A DNA stretch of 64,000 nucleotides from Cohaesibacter gelatinilyticus (GTDB lineage Bacteria > Pseudomonadota > Alphaproteobacteria > Rhizobiales > Cohaesibacteraceae), in contig NZ_OBEL01000001.1 in the NCBI RefSeq assembly GCF_900215605.1, positions 620,001-684,000 of the forward strand, read 5' to 3'. Position numbers and translations under genes: made by a program. This document shows, one piece after another, positions 26,073-35,159 of the stretch. Below the pieces are notes generated by a model. It searched no databases and was not told where the DNA came from. It was given only the letters and a program-made list of their open reading frames with translations. Each line of letters begins with the position of its first letter. Within the stretch, counting starts at the first letter, position 1.

Positions 26073-27428
26073 TTAGAAGACCAAGCGTACCAGTCCCAGA
26101 GAGAGGACAGGCAGAGCTACCAAGAGAGCCACACGAACGATGTCGCTCATCACAAAGGGAAGAATAGCACGGAACATTGAACCAAGTGCAATATCTGGGG
26201 CAAGGCGATGAATGACAAAGAGATTGAGCCCTACAGGTGGAGTGATCAGGCCGACTTCGACAACAATCAAAACCAATATGCCAAACCAGAGACCGAACTC
26301 ACTTGGACTTAGCCCAAAATCAAGCGCAGAAACAATCGGGAAGACCAGCGGAACCATCAGCAAAATGATGGACAGGCTCTCCATGACACAGCCAAGTATC
26401 AGGAAGATGCCAAGCAGCAATAGCAGAATGCCATAGGCCGAAAATCCGCTATTCACGACATAATCTGCTAGCGCTTGTGGGAGCCCACATAATGCCAGAA
26501 AGGCATTGAAGAAGCCTGCTCCAAGAATAATGAAAAAGACCATGGCACTGGCGCTTGCCGTGCTGGCAATGGACATTTTCAGGCTACCCCAGTTGAGACG
26601 TCCAGATTTCCAAGCGAGCAGTCCGGTGCCAGCGGCACCAATGGCCGCGGCCTCAGTCGGGGTAAAAAAGCCACCATAAATTCCCCCAACCACGATTAAA
26701 AAGATCAACAGCACCGGCCAGACGGTACTCAAGGCGATCAGTCTTTGCGCCCAGTTTTGCTTCGATTGTATCGCGATGGCATCTCTTGATGCCGAAACCT
26801 GAAAACGGGCAATGATGGCAATGGTCAGTATGTAGCCCAGCATCGCCAAAAGACCAGGCACAAGTGCAGCTACAAAAAGTTTTGCGATATTTTGCTCGGC
26901 CAAAATGGCATAAACTACCAGAACGATGGAAGGGGGGATGAGAATGCCCAATGTTCCACCTGCCGCTAAGGTAGCGCTTGCAAGTCCTCCCGGATAACCA
27001 GCTTTGCGCAAATCAGGTAGCGCGACCTGGCTCATGGTGGCTGCGGTCGCAAGAGAAGAGCCGCAAATGGCACCAAAGCCACCACTGGCACCAACCACCG
27101 CCATGGCAAGGCCGCCACGATGGTGACCCACGAACGTATTGGCGGCATTCATCAAGGCACCCGACATCCCGCCAAGGGTTGCGAACTGCCCCATTAGCAA
27201 GAAGAGTGGCAATATGGAGAGAGAGTAGCTGGAAAATTGTCCATGGGGTGTGTGTTTGAGCTGCGCCAGCGCCATCAAAGGCGAGCCATTGATCAACCAC
27301 GATCCGCCCAATCCCAGAACCAGCATGGCCAAGCCTATGGGAAGGCGTAAGAAAATCAAAAGCAGCAAGACTGGGAAAGAGGCAATCCCGAGTTCAAGAT
27401 CTGAAAGACCGAAGATGACATCACTCAT
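26073..27428 (-). CDS. TRAP transporter large permease (DctM family)
   Basis: The 12-TM-type large subunit of a tripartite ATP-independent periplasmic transporter, 451 residues. Signature stretches are 'SILPLFLLMGQFATLGGMS', 'AICGSSLATAATMSQVALPD', 'GGTLGILIPPSIVLVVYAI' and 'EVGLITPPVGLNLFVI'. It uses an ion gradient to import the solute delivered by the DctP protein. It overlaps the small-subunit gene by 4 bases. The substrate is unknown. Confidence 0.9.
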   Translation of the reverse strand: MSDVIFGLSDLELGIASFPVLLLLIFLRLPIGLAMLVLGLGGSWLINGSPLMALAQLKHTPHGQFSSYSLSILPLFLLMGQFATLGGMSGALMNAANTFVGHHRGGLAMAVVGASGGFGAICGSSLATAATMSQVALPDLRKAGYPGGLASATLAAGGTLGILIPPSIVLVVYAILAEQNIAKLFVAALVPGLLAMLGYILTIAIIARFQVSASRDAIAIQSKQNWAQRLIALSTVWPVLLIFLIVVGGIYGGFFTPTEAAAIGAAGTGLLAWKSGRLNWGSLKMSIASTASASAMVFFIILGAGFFNAFLALCGLPQALADYVVNSGFSAYGILLLLLGIFLILGCVMESLSIILLMVPLVFPIVSALDFGLSPSEFGLWFGILVLIVVEVGLITPPVGLNLFVIHRLAPDIALGSMFRAILPFVMSDIVRVALLVALPVLSLGLVRLVF

Positions 27429-27997
27429 ATGCCACCTCCAGGAACGTCCGGTTCTGCTGTCTCTGTCGGAGCATCTGCCTGTGTGCCAAAGCAGGTGACA
27501 CTCAGCTTGATCAAAGCGATCAACGTGAAAAGAGCAGCTCCAGCACTAGCAGCTGCATAGCCCCACCAAAGCGGGATTTGCAATATGAAGCTGGTCTCAT
27601 CATAGCTTTGTTTATCCAGCATACCCAGCCAAAGTTGCCGCATGAACAAGACAGCAATGATGAACATCAGAAGATCGCGCGCGATCTCAGCCAGTCGATT
27701 GAGTAGGCGACCGAAATAAGGCTTTAGCAAATCCACACTGGCGTGACCATTGGTCCAGTGGGCCCAGGGCAAAAAGGCAAAGATCGCGAAACCCATGCCG
27801 AGTTCGATCAGCTCATAATCTCCGGGGATTGGCCCAACAAGATCGGACAAGAATGATAGAGCTGCCAGCTCCCGCCCCAGAATGGATAGAACGGTCAGCA
27901 ACACCAGCAGCAACAAGACCAATCCACCGGCAAGCGCAGAGCCGAGAGCAAGACGGTTCGTCCATTCCATTAAGCGCTGGAAAAAAGAAGCGATCAT
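27425..27997 (-). CDS. TRAP transporter small permease (DctQ family)
   Basis: The four-helix small membrane subunit of the TRAP system. Helices are visible at 'ALGSALAGGLVLLLLVLLTV', 'GFAIFAFLPWAHWTNGHASV' (the typical W-x-N-GH-x-xVD signature), 'IARDLLMFIIAVLFMRQLW' and 'GYAAASAGAALFTLIALIK'. The frame is open further upstream to 28075, but that would overlap the DctP gene by 44 bases, and 'MIASFFQRLMEWTNRL' is a better beginning. A hydrophilic 25-residue C-tail follows the last helix. Confidence 0.83.
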   Translation of the reverse strand: MIASFFQRLMEWTNRLALGSALAGGLVLLLLVLLTVLSILGRELAALSFLSDLVGPIPGDYELIELGMGFAIFAFLPWAHWTNGHASVDLLKPYFGRLLNRLAEIARDLLMFIIAVLFMRQLWLGMLDKQSYDETSFILQIPLWWGYAAASAGAALFTLIALIKLSVTCFGTQADAPTETAEPDVPGGGI

Positions 27998-28031
27998 GAA
28001 AGTGCCAATTGTCCTGCTTGCATCGGTCTTC

Positions 28032-29243
28032 TTATGGTTTGCGGTGAGCCTTGATGCGCTCTCGTGCTTTTTCAATCAATGCTTGGCCATCGATACCTTT
28101 CTTGGTCATATCGGCAATCCAGCGATCATAAACTGGCTGTGCGGCTTGCTTCCATGCGTCATAGTCTTTGCTGGAAATCTCATGGAAGTCATTGCCAGCA
28201 TCTTGGGCAATCTTCCGGGCTGCGCCATCTGCTGCATATTGCACACGACCACCAAAGCCGGAGAGTTTGGCACCGGATTCAGCGTCCAAAATCGCCTTCA
28301 GATCATCGGGAAGATTGTTGTAGCGTGCTTTGTTCATCACTAGCACGAGTGTTGCGGTATAGAGGGCTTGCGGACCTTTCAGCTCGCTATGATTGCCAAC
28401 TAATTCGGATAATTTTACTGCTGGTGTCACTTCCCATGGAAGAGCCGTTGCTGAGATCACACCACGTGACAGAGCCTCTGGAACCGCAGGCAAAGGCAGG
28501 CCGAGAGGCACAGCGCCAATTTCCTTGAAATAATCATTGATCACGCGGGTAGGGCCGCGCAATTTCAGGCCCTTCATGTCTTCAAGAGAACGAATAGGCT
28601 CCTTGGAATGCAGAACGCCGGGACCATGTACCCACGCGCCAAGAACCTTGACGGACTTGAACTCGTTCTTGGAGAAATCTTCTTCGACCAAATCCCAGAA
28701 GGCAAGGGATGTGGCAACTGGATCTTCCATCAAGAAGGGGAGCTCGAGTACTTCAGAACGAGGAAAACGTCCGGGTGTGTAGCCAAGCAGGGTCCAGGTG
28801 ATGTCTACAACTCCATCGCGTGCCTGATCCATGAGGGATGGAGGTTTGCCACCCAGAGCCATGGAATCAAAATGCTGGATCTTGATCCGGCCATCAGAGG
28901 CTTCTTCCACCTTTTTTGCCCAGGGGCGCAAAATCTGCTTGGGAACCGTAGAAGAAGGCGGCAGGAACGAGTGCAGTCGCAAGGTTACGTCAGCAGCCCT
29001 GGCTGGGCTGGATAGCCAGGAAAAGGTTACCAACATCACCGCCAGCAGCAGTGTCCGGATCAGAAAGGTCCTGTTTAATTGCTCGGCATCATCAGATTTA
29101 ACAGCCACTCGGCTTCGCCGGGAAGCCTGCGTCTTGGTGTAGACATCATTATAAGAAGAATGAGCCAAGGATTTGGGAGCTTTTCTGTAAGACATGGAAA
29201 ACTGATCGAACCTCTTATGACTATCTGGCAACACATTAGCCAT
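28032..29243 (-). CDS. TRAP transporter solute-binding protein (DctP family)
   Basis: The periplasmic receptor of the TRAP set. Family features are 'GRIKIQHFDSMALGGKPPSL', 'DMKGLKLRGPTRVINDYFKE' (with the conserved carboxylate-binding Arg) and 'EALSRGVISATALPWE'. The export signal 'LIRTLLLAVMLVTFSWL...ARA' begins only about 58 residues into the frame. The ATG at 29243 has an excellent GGAGGAAAAAGC ribosome site, so the long charged leader is probably translated. That is unusual, since signal peptides normally sit at the extreme N-terminus. An unrecognised inner start remains possible. First gene of the dctPQM-type operon. Confidence 0.84.
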   Translation of the reverse strand: MANVLPDSHKRFDQFSMSYRKAPKSLAHSSYNDVYTKTQASRRSRVAVKSDDAEQLNRTFLIRTLLLAVMLVTFSWLSSPARAADVTLRLHSFLPPSSTVPKQILRPWAKKVEEASDGRIKIQHFDSMALGGKPPSLMDQARDGVVDITWTLLGYTPGRFPRSEVLELPFLMEDPVATSLAFWDLVEEDFSKNEFKSVKVLGAWVHGPGVLHSKEPIRSLEDMKGLKLRGPTRVINDYFKEIGAVPLGLPLPAVPEALSRGVISATALPWEVTPAVKLSELVGNHSELKGPQALYTATLVLVMNKARYNNLPDDLKAILDAESGAKLSGFGGRVQYAADGAARKIAQDAGNDFHEISSKDYDAWKQAAQPVYDRWIADMTKKGIDGQALIEKARERIKAHRKP

Positions 29244-29402
29244 GCTTTTTCCTCCAGCATAGTGCACAACGACAATGTGATTGAATTTTCCCGACTTGCG
29301 AGACTCTTTTCCCCTCGCAATACAAAAATGAATATGTAAGATTGCCTAGAAAAATCGCCTTATAACAAGCTGAAAAGCATAAGTATTTTACCGGGGGAGA
29401 CG

Positions 29403-30395
29403 ATGGTTGAGCAAGGTCTGGAAGAGGGTTTGCCTAAAATTCTGGTGACCAGAAAGCTGCCGCAGGCGGTGGAAGATTATTTGACATCAAATTTTAATGT
29501 GACCCTGAATGCAAGAGATCAACCGCTCAAACCGGAGCAATTGCAAAAAGCCCTCCATGACTATGATGGAATTCTGCCCACTGCTGCTGACAGATTCGAT
29601 GCGCAAATGCTGACTGAGCCAGCTATCAGATGCAAAATTATCGCAAACTTTGCCGTGGGATACGACAATGTGGATGCCGAAGCTGCGGCAAAAGCAGGCA
29701 TTGCCTTGACCAATACACCAGGTGTGCTAACAGATTGTACAGCTGATATCGCCATGACATTGCTGCTCATGACAGCTCGACGCGCCAGTTTTAGCGAAGG
29801 ATATCTGCGAGATGGGGATTGGAGTGGTTTCTCCCCGACCTTCAATCTGGGAACCAAAGTCGCCGGTAAGACTCTGGGAATCATTGGCATGGGCCGTATC
29901 GGCAAAGCTATGGCCAAGCGCTGCCATTTTGGTTTCGACATGCCTGTTGTCTTCTATAATCGCTCGCGCATGGAAGTGAATGAGGCCAAAGCTTACGGCG
30001 CAATCCAACTCGATAGTGTAGATGACGTCCTGCGTGAGGCAGATTTTGTTTCACTTCATTGTCCAGGCGGTGCTGCCAACCGCCATTTGATCAATGCGCA
30101 GCGCCTTTCTATGATGAAACCTACGGCTCACCTGATCAATACTGCACGAGGAGAGGTCGTGGATGAAGCAGCGCTTATCGCTGCCCTGCAAACCGGCACG
30201 ATCGCAGGTGCTGGGCTGGATGTGTTCGAGGAAGAACCAAAAGTTCCAAAAGCGTTGAAGAAACTGGACAATGTCTCCCTTCTTCCACATATCGGCAGTG
30301 GAACATTGGAGACCAGAACCGATATGGGTATGAAGGCTGCAGAGAATATGGTGATTTTCTTTTCTGGTAAAAAACCACCCAATCAGGTGAACTGA
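29403..30395 (+). CDS. D-2-hydroxyacid dehydrogenase (glyoxylate reductase-like)
   Basis: A D-isomer-specific 2-hydroxyacid dehydrogenase of 330 residues. The dinucleotide motif is 'TLGIIGMGRIGKAMAKR'. The catalytic triad is Arg in 'LINTARGEVVDE', Glu in 'LDVFEEEPKVP' and His in 'LLPHIGSGT'. The substrate-loop block 'NFAVGYDNVDAEAAAKAGI' is typical of the glyoxylate/hydroxypyruvate reductase group. It reduces a 2-oxoacid with NAD(P)H in the cytoplasm. It is divergent from the first TRAP operon and could process that transporter's carboxylate substrate. The start has GGGGGAG three bases upstream. Confidence 0.88.
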   Translation: MVEQGLEEGLPKILVTRKLPQAVEDYLTSNFNVTLNARDQPLKPEQLQKALHDYDGILPTAADRFDAQMLTEPAIRCKIIANFAVGYDNVDAEAAAKAGIALTNTPGVLTDCTADIAMTLLLMTARRASFSEGYLRDGDWSGFSPTFNLGTKVAGKTLGIIGMGRIGKAMAKRCHFGFDMPVVFYNRSRMEVNEAKAYGAIQLDSVDDVLREADFVSLHCPGGAANRHLINAQRLSMMKPTAHLINTARGEVVDEAALIAALQTGTIAGAGLDVFEEEPKVPKALKKLDNVSLLPHIGSGTLETRTDMGMKAAENMVIFFSGKKPPNQVN

Positions 30396-30405
30396 TCAAT
30401 CACCC

Positions 30406-31029
30406 TTAATTCTGCGGAACGGCCTTATAGCCTTTGATGATCATGGCAATTCCCACACCGAACAGGCCCAGTGAGCTGAGCACATCAGCGCTGAGCCATC
30501 TTGAGGCCGTACGCTTCAAGGTATGCATGGTCAGCAAGGCATAGGCCAATATCGATATTGCATCCAGAACGAGAAAGATCGCTCCATAAATTATGCTTTG
30601 CAGCAATATGCTGTGTTCTGGCGAGATAAAGGCCGGAAACAGAGCAACAAAGAAAACAATAGCTTTGGGGTTTGCAACGCAAGCAAAGAAGCCTGCCCAG
30701 AATGTTGCTTTGTCTGATGTGCTTGTCGAGCCAGTGAAGCCTTTTCGTGCAGATTGAAGAGACCTATATGCCAAATGGAGAATGAAAAGGCCTCCTGCTA
30801 TCTGCAACAAGGGTAAGACAAGTGCAGATAGATTCATAAGTACCGACAGACTGCTTGCTGCAATTGCAATGTGAACGACAGTGCCCAAAGCATCGCCAGC
30901 AACAGTAACGCAAACACCACGGGTGCCATGTCGAAGAGCCTGGGCTGTTGCAAAGGCAACAGACGGGCCAGGCGCGGCAACGAACAACAATGTGGTTGTC
31001 AAGAAAGCAAGAGTTAACGCAAAGTCCAT
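30406..31029 (-). CDS. LysE/RhtB-family amino-acid exporter
   Basis: A 207-residue inner-membrane exporter with about six helices. The family start 'LFVAAPGPSVAFATAQALRH' and 'FWAGFFACVANPKAIVFFVA' are diagnostic of LysE/RhtB translocators, which export amino acids such as homoserine, threonine or lysine. It is convergent with the hydroxyacid dehydrogenase, with a 10-base gap. The substrate is not deducible. Confidence 0.88.
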   Translation of the reverse strand: MDFALTLAFLTTTLLFVAAPGPSVAFATAQALRHGTRGVCVTVAGDALGTVVHIAIAASSLSVLMNLSALVLPLLQIAGGLFILHLAYRSLQSARKGFTGSTSTSDKATFWAGFFACVANPKAIVFFVALFPAFISPEHSILLQSIIYGAIFLVLDAISILAYALLTMHTLKRTASRWLSADVLSSLGLFGVGIAMIIKGYKAVPQN

Positions 31030-31130
31030 TCAATCAGCTCCCTTCATTGAAGGATGGGTTCACTCTATAAAAGCTGCTTGTGGGGAAAGGTTCAAGCATA
31101 CATCTTGAGATAAGGTATGGCTGGGCATCA

Positions 31131-32018
31131 TCAAAGAACGATGATGCCTTGATGTTCCGCCTTGCTTTCTGGTTCCACATGTATGGTTACCGCCATGCCT
31201 GGATTGTGATCTTTCAAGGCATGTTCGATCCGATCACAAATATCGTGCGCATTGTGAACGCTCATTGTGCCCGGTACAACCAAATGAAAATCCAGAAATG
31301 TCAATTTTCCTGCATGACGCGTACGAAGATCATGGGCTTCTATAGCTCCATCTGCATGCAACGAGATGATTTGACGGATCATGTGCAATTCTTCATCGGG
31401 AATTGCTTCGTCCATCAGTCCCGATACCGAACTGCGAATAAGCTCCCACCCGGTATAAAGAATGTGCAATGCTACAATGATTGCGACGATCGGATCGAGT
31501 TCACTGATACCTGTCAGATAGGCAAGTGCAACGCCCGCCAATACCCCTACTGTTGTCAGAACATCTGCGAGTAAATGCTTGCCATCTCCCACGAGCGCGG
31601 GGCTCTTGAGTTTTCTTCCCTTGCGAATCAAAACCATCGCCCATAGGCCGTTGATCACGCCTGCTCCTGCATTCAGCATGAGACCTGAGGCTGGCATTGT
31701 CATGGGTATCGGGTTGAGCAAGGCGTCATAGGCTTCCTTGAAAATGGCAATCGCTGCCAATACAATCAATACACCTTCCAAAACAGCAGAGAGATATTCT
31801 GCCTTGTGATGACCATATGGATGATTGTGATCGGCCGGTTTCTGACTGAGCCAGATCGCTGCGAGTACTGCACTTGACGCCACCAGATTGACCATGGTTT
31901 CCAGAGCGTCGGAGAAGAAGGCGATACTGCCAGTTGCCAGATAGGCATAATATTTCAATATCAGAACAAGCGTGGCTACCAATATGGAACCCAGAGCCAG
32001 ACGCATGGCGACAGACAT
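31131..32018 (-). CDS. Cation diffusion facilitator (CDF) metal exporter
   Basis: A 295-residue metal/proton antiporter with six membrane helices and a C-terminal cytoplasmic metal-sensing domain. Metal-site features are 'FFSDALETMVN' in TM2, 'DHNHPYGHHKAEYLS' in the loop and 'GDGKHLLADVLTTVGVL' (HxxxD) in TM5. The C-terminal domain carries several His residues ('EAHDLRTRHAGK', 'VHNAHDICDRIEH'). It probably exports zinc, iron or manganese; the TM5 HxxxD leans to zinc or iron. It stands alone on the minus strand. Confidence 0.88.
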   Translation of the reverse strand: MSVAMRLALGSILVATLVLILKYYAYLATGSIAFFSDALETMVNLVASSAVLAAIWLSQKPADHNHPYGHHKAEYLSAVLEGVLIVLAAIAIFKEAYDALLNPIPMTMPASGLMLNAGAGVINGLWAMVLIRKGRKLKSPALVGDGKHLLADVLTTVGVLAGVALAYLTGISELDPIVAIIVALHILYTGWELIRSSVSGLMDEAIPDEELHMIRQIISLHADGAIEAHDLRTRHAGKLTFLDFHLVVPGTMSVHNAHDICDRIEHALKDHNPGMAVTIHVEPESKAEHQGIIVL

Positions 32019-32278
32019 TCTTTCTTCCTTCTTGTTCTGGATCAGATGCGCTCAGTGTCTCTCATGACATATCTGAGTAGAAAAGCCCAGCATATCGATT
32101 GGCAAAAGATTGCTTTTATCTGGACAGTTTCGTAACACTATCGCAAAGGATCTGGGGACTGGGTGTTTAACGGCCTGTTCCTTCTGAATTCCCTGCGCTA
32201 TCCTCAGTTTTACTTCCAGCTCTACCCTCGCAAAACAACATTGTCTGCATAACGAGTATCCCAAGGAAAGGCAAAGTC

Positions 32279-33136
32279 ATGTCTCGTGTGGTTTACGTGA
32301 ATGGTGAATTTCTGCCCGAAGAAGAAGCCAAAATCTCCATTTTTGATCGTGGTTTTCTGTTTGCCGATGGGGTCTATGAGGTTTCCACCATTCTGGATGG
32401 AAAGATGGTCGATAATCCGGCTCATCTGGAACGTCTTGGCCGGTCGATGTACGAGCTGGGGATGACCCCACCATGCAGCATGGAAGAGATTGAAGTCATT
32501 CAGCAGGAAATGTTGAAACGCAATCCCATTCAGGAAGGTGGACTCTATCTTCAGGTAACGCGCGGCGCTGCGGATCGTGATTTTGTCTACCCAGATGAAA
32601 GTACACGATCTTCATTGATCATGTTCACCCAGGAAAAGCCGGTCGTAGAATCTGCTCTTGCCAAACGAGGGATGCGCATTTCGTTCCAACCGGATATTCG
32701 CTGGCAACGGCGTGACATCAAGACCGTAGGCCTCTTGCCAGCCTCAATGGCCAAAGTTGCCGCTCAGGGTGAAGGGGCAGATGATGCCTGGATGGTCGAA
32801 GATGGTAAGGTCACCGAAGGAACTTCCAACAATGCCTATATCATCACGCAGGACGATGTATTGGTAACCAAGGCTCGTTCAAACAAGATCCTGCATGGTA
32901 TCACCCGCAAAGCTGTTCTTGCCCTTGCCAAGGAAGAGGGCTTGACCATCGAAGAGCGGGATTTTACCCCGGAAGAAGCCAAACTCGCCAAGGAAGCTTT
33001 TGTGACCTCAGCCTCCACCTTTGTAACAGGAGTGGTCAACATAGACGGTCAACAGCTGGGGAATGGAACGCCAGGGCCAATGACAATCCGCCTGCGCGAA
33101 ATATATATTGATTTTGCGCGACAAAACTTGTCTTGA
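32279..33136 (+). CDS. D-amino-acid aminotransferase (class IV)
   Basis: A fold-type IV pyridoxal-phosphate enzyme of 285 residues. 'FDRGFLFADGVYEVSTILDG', the cofactor lysine in 'RRDIKTVGLLPASMAK', 'VTEGTSNNAYII' and 'ARSNKILHGITRKAVL' follow the D-alanine aminotransferase pattern rather than the branched-chain (IlvE) one. It transfers amino groups between D-amino acids and 2-oxoacids, supplying D-Glu/D-Ala or degrading D-amino acids. The ribosome site AAGGAAAGG lies close to the ATG. Monocistronic, ended by a hairpin. Confidence 0.85.
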   Translation: MSRVVYVNGEFLPEEEAKISIFDRGFLFADGVYEVSTILDGKMVDNPAHLERLGRSMYELGMTPPCSMEEIEVIQQEMLKRNPIQEGGLYLQVTRGAADRDFVYPDESTRSSLIMFTQEKPVVESALAKRGMRISFQPDIRWQRRDIKTVGLLPASMAKVAAQGEGADDAWMVEDGKVTEGTSNNAYIITQDDVLVTKARSNKILHGITRKAVLALAKEEGLTIEERDFTPEEAKLAKEAFVTSASTFVTGVVNIDGQQLGNGTPGPMTIRLREIYIDFARQNLS

Positions 33137-33171
33137 AAAAGCTTCCTCAAGTTTGCGCCTTTATCAGCAAT

Positions 33172-33205
33172 AGCCCCGCCTGCTCTGAAGGGTGGGGCTT
33201 CTTCT
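33172..33205 (+). terminator. Terminator after the D-amino-acid aminotransferase gene
   Basis: A 9 bp stem AGCCCCGCC (33172-33180) with GGTGGGGCT (33191-33199, one G-T pair), a 10-base loop and a T-rich tail. Confidence 0.65.
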
Positions 33206-33356
33206 GTAAATGTTAACCTAAACAAGAAAAAACAATCTGATTGTTTTACAATATTGCTATTTACCATGGGTTTTAACACATTTAATAGCAAGTCTGCCTA
33301 TAGTCTCGTGCGTGGAGTAGTCGATCTGAGGTGAAAGATTGGCAAAAAGGGCGAAG

Positions 33357-34472
33357 ATGAAGCTGTCAATTCAAGTAAAATGTATTCAGTCTTTGGATGA
33401 CGAGAGCCTTTGGCCATTGTGGCAGAGGTTGGAACAGGATGCTTATCACACAGTGTTCCAATCCAGCTGGTATATGAAGCCATTACTGGAAATTGTTGCA
33501 CCGGCCAATGACGCCCAGCCCTGTATTGTTATGGTGTTTGAGCAAGGGCAGGAAACTCCGTTCATGTTGATTCCATTCGTCCGTTTACGTCGACACGGTC
33601 AACGCGTCGTTACACAGGCCGACTTTGATCTGTGTGATTATTGTGCACCGATCCTCAGGCGTCGTGACGATTGGGAGCATGTGGATATTCATGCGATCTG
33701 GAAACAGGTGTTGGCTGCCTTGCCAGCCAATGATGTTCTGTCCATCAAGAAGATGCCTACTCATATCGAGACGCTTGCAAATCCTTTGTCGCGCTTGTCG
33801 GAGGCCGAGTTGATGGGGGTTAGCACCATGCGGCTCCAGCCTGGTATGACCGAATTACCATCCAAGGTATTGCGTGAAGTGCGCTACAAGTTGCGAAAGC
33901 TTGATCAGGATGGTGGTTTGGAAGAAGTGATCGCCGAACGTCCTGAGGATTTGCGCGAGTTGCTGGATTGCGCGATCAAGCAAAGAGCCGATCGGTGTGA
34001 AGAACTCAAGATCGAGAACATTCTTGAGAACCCGGAAATCAATGCATTCTATCGGGCTTTGATTGATAGCTCGGGTGATGGGGCGGCTGTTGTTGGCTAT
34101 GGCCTGAAGCAAGCTGACAGTTTCGTTGCCGTCTCGCTTGGTATTGTCGTAAACAACATATTCAACGGTCTTATCCTGTCAATTGGTGATCACACCACGC
34201 GGCGTTACAGCCCTGGTATCTGTGTAGCAACACGTCAATTGCAGTGGGCGGCCGAGAGCGGCTGTAACTATTGCGATATGGGCGTCGGTGGCTCCGCCTA
34301 TAAATCCAAGTTTGGTGGTGATGTAACAGAGCTTATGGAGTTGGAGTTGTCTCTATCTCCGATAGGTGTGGCCGGAACATCATTTCTTAGAGCCCGTCGA
34401 AAACTGAGAATTGGTCTCAAATCCTATCCGCAACTGAACCATCAGGTGCGCCGGCTGATCGGGAAGGTCTAG
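33357..34472 (+). CDS. GNAT-type acetyltransferase (CelD/BcsL-like)
   Basis: A 371-residue protein with two acyltransferase-like halves as in the CelD/BcsL (FemAB-related) family. The C-terminal GNAT core reads 'AVSLGIVVNNIFNGLILSIG', then 'YSPGICVATRQLQWAAESGC' and 'CDMGVGGSAYKSKFGG', the family's signature. Members are linked to polysaccharide or cell-envelope acylation. The acceptor is unknown and no polysaccharide genes adjoin. An in-frame TTG 18 bases upstream also has a good ribosome site and could be the real start. Confidence 0.78.
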   Translation: MKLSIQVKCIQSLDDESLWPLWQRLEQDAYHTVFQSSWYMKPLLEIVAPANDAQPCIVMVFEQGQETPFMLIPFVRLRRHGQRVVTQADFDLCDYCAPILRRRDDWEHVDIHAIWKQVLAALPANDVLSIKKMPTHIETLANPLSRLSEAELMGVSTMRLQPGMTELPSKVLREVRYKLRKLDQDGGLEEVIAERPEDLRELLDCAIKQRADRCEELKIENILENPEINAFYRALIDSSGDGAAVVGYGLKQADSFVAVSLGIVVNNIFNGLILSIGDHTTRRYSPGICVATRQLQWAAESGCNYCDMGVGGSAYKSKFGGDVTELMELELSLSPIGVAGTSFLRARRKLRIGLKSYPQLNHQVRRLIGKV

Positions 34473-35159
34473 AGGCACAAGATCGGCAATCCCGGTTGAT
34501 CTTATTAATTTCGCGAATCCAGCAAATTAGATTGTCTGATCTCAATCTGACATTCATCATGATAGGCATCCAGACGTTCCTGTTGAATGGTGAAGACATG
34601 ATGTGATCGATGCCGCCTCATAGGCTGCATTGCATCAGTGCCCAGCTGTGTTTCGATAGTATTTTCCAACTAAATCGTCATAATGCCAAATAAATCCGTG
34701 AATTTGACGGAATGATTTAGAAATCCGGCATAACATCGGAATTGTGTAGCGACTGTACCTTTTCTCATTGCGAGATTTAGCCCGAACTGCACAGAATATA
34801 GCCCCCGATCTCTGCAAAATCGATCTTTGTTTGTCCAACTATAAAATCTGGTGATTGAAATTGCCGACGGTATTGTATACGATTTGGTATACGAGATGGA
34901 AGGCTTGGTTTTCTGCCACATTTACTCTCCTGCATTTGGCGTGACCCGGCAGAGGAAATTACATGACTTATTCAGTTGTACAGGTGCAGAAACCAATTTT
35001 TTCAGATCAACGGTTTACAAAATAACAAAATATCGGCAAAATGTTGATAAATTATCAGCATTGACTGATTGTAAGATCGCCCATTCTGACCAATGCATTT
35101 GAGCATGACGCCAGAACAGGAGAGAAGGCTAAAAGCCTCGATCAGATAAGGGAGAAGAT
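34473..35159 (+). promoter_or_regulatory. 687-base regulatory region ahead of the MLE-DadA-TRAP operon
   Basis: No gene is supported here. It is AT-rich, and its best signal is a pair of GTATACGA repeats at 34875-34882 and 34887-34894. Each contains the palindrome GTATAC, spaced 12 bases centre to centre, as seen with FadR-type GntR operators. They lie about 270 bases before the operon start, leaving a long leader. A ribosome site AAGGGAG precedes the first gene. No regulator gene is adjacent. Confidence 0.45.

Noticed and set aside
31080-31574. Plus-strand frame of 164 codons
   Set aside because: Antisense to the CDF exporter; Cys/His-rich shadow with no family pattern.
34473-35159. Small frames in the long gap
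   Set aside because: Short, without ribosome sites, and Ser/Tyr-rich as expected from AT-rich non-coding sequence.
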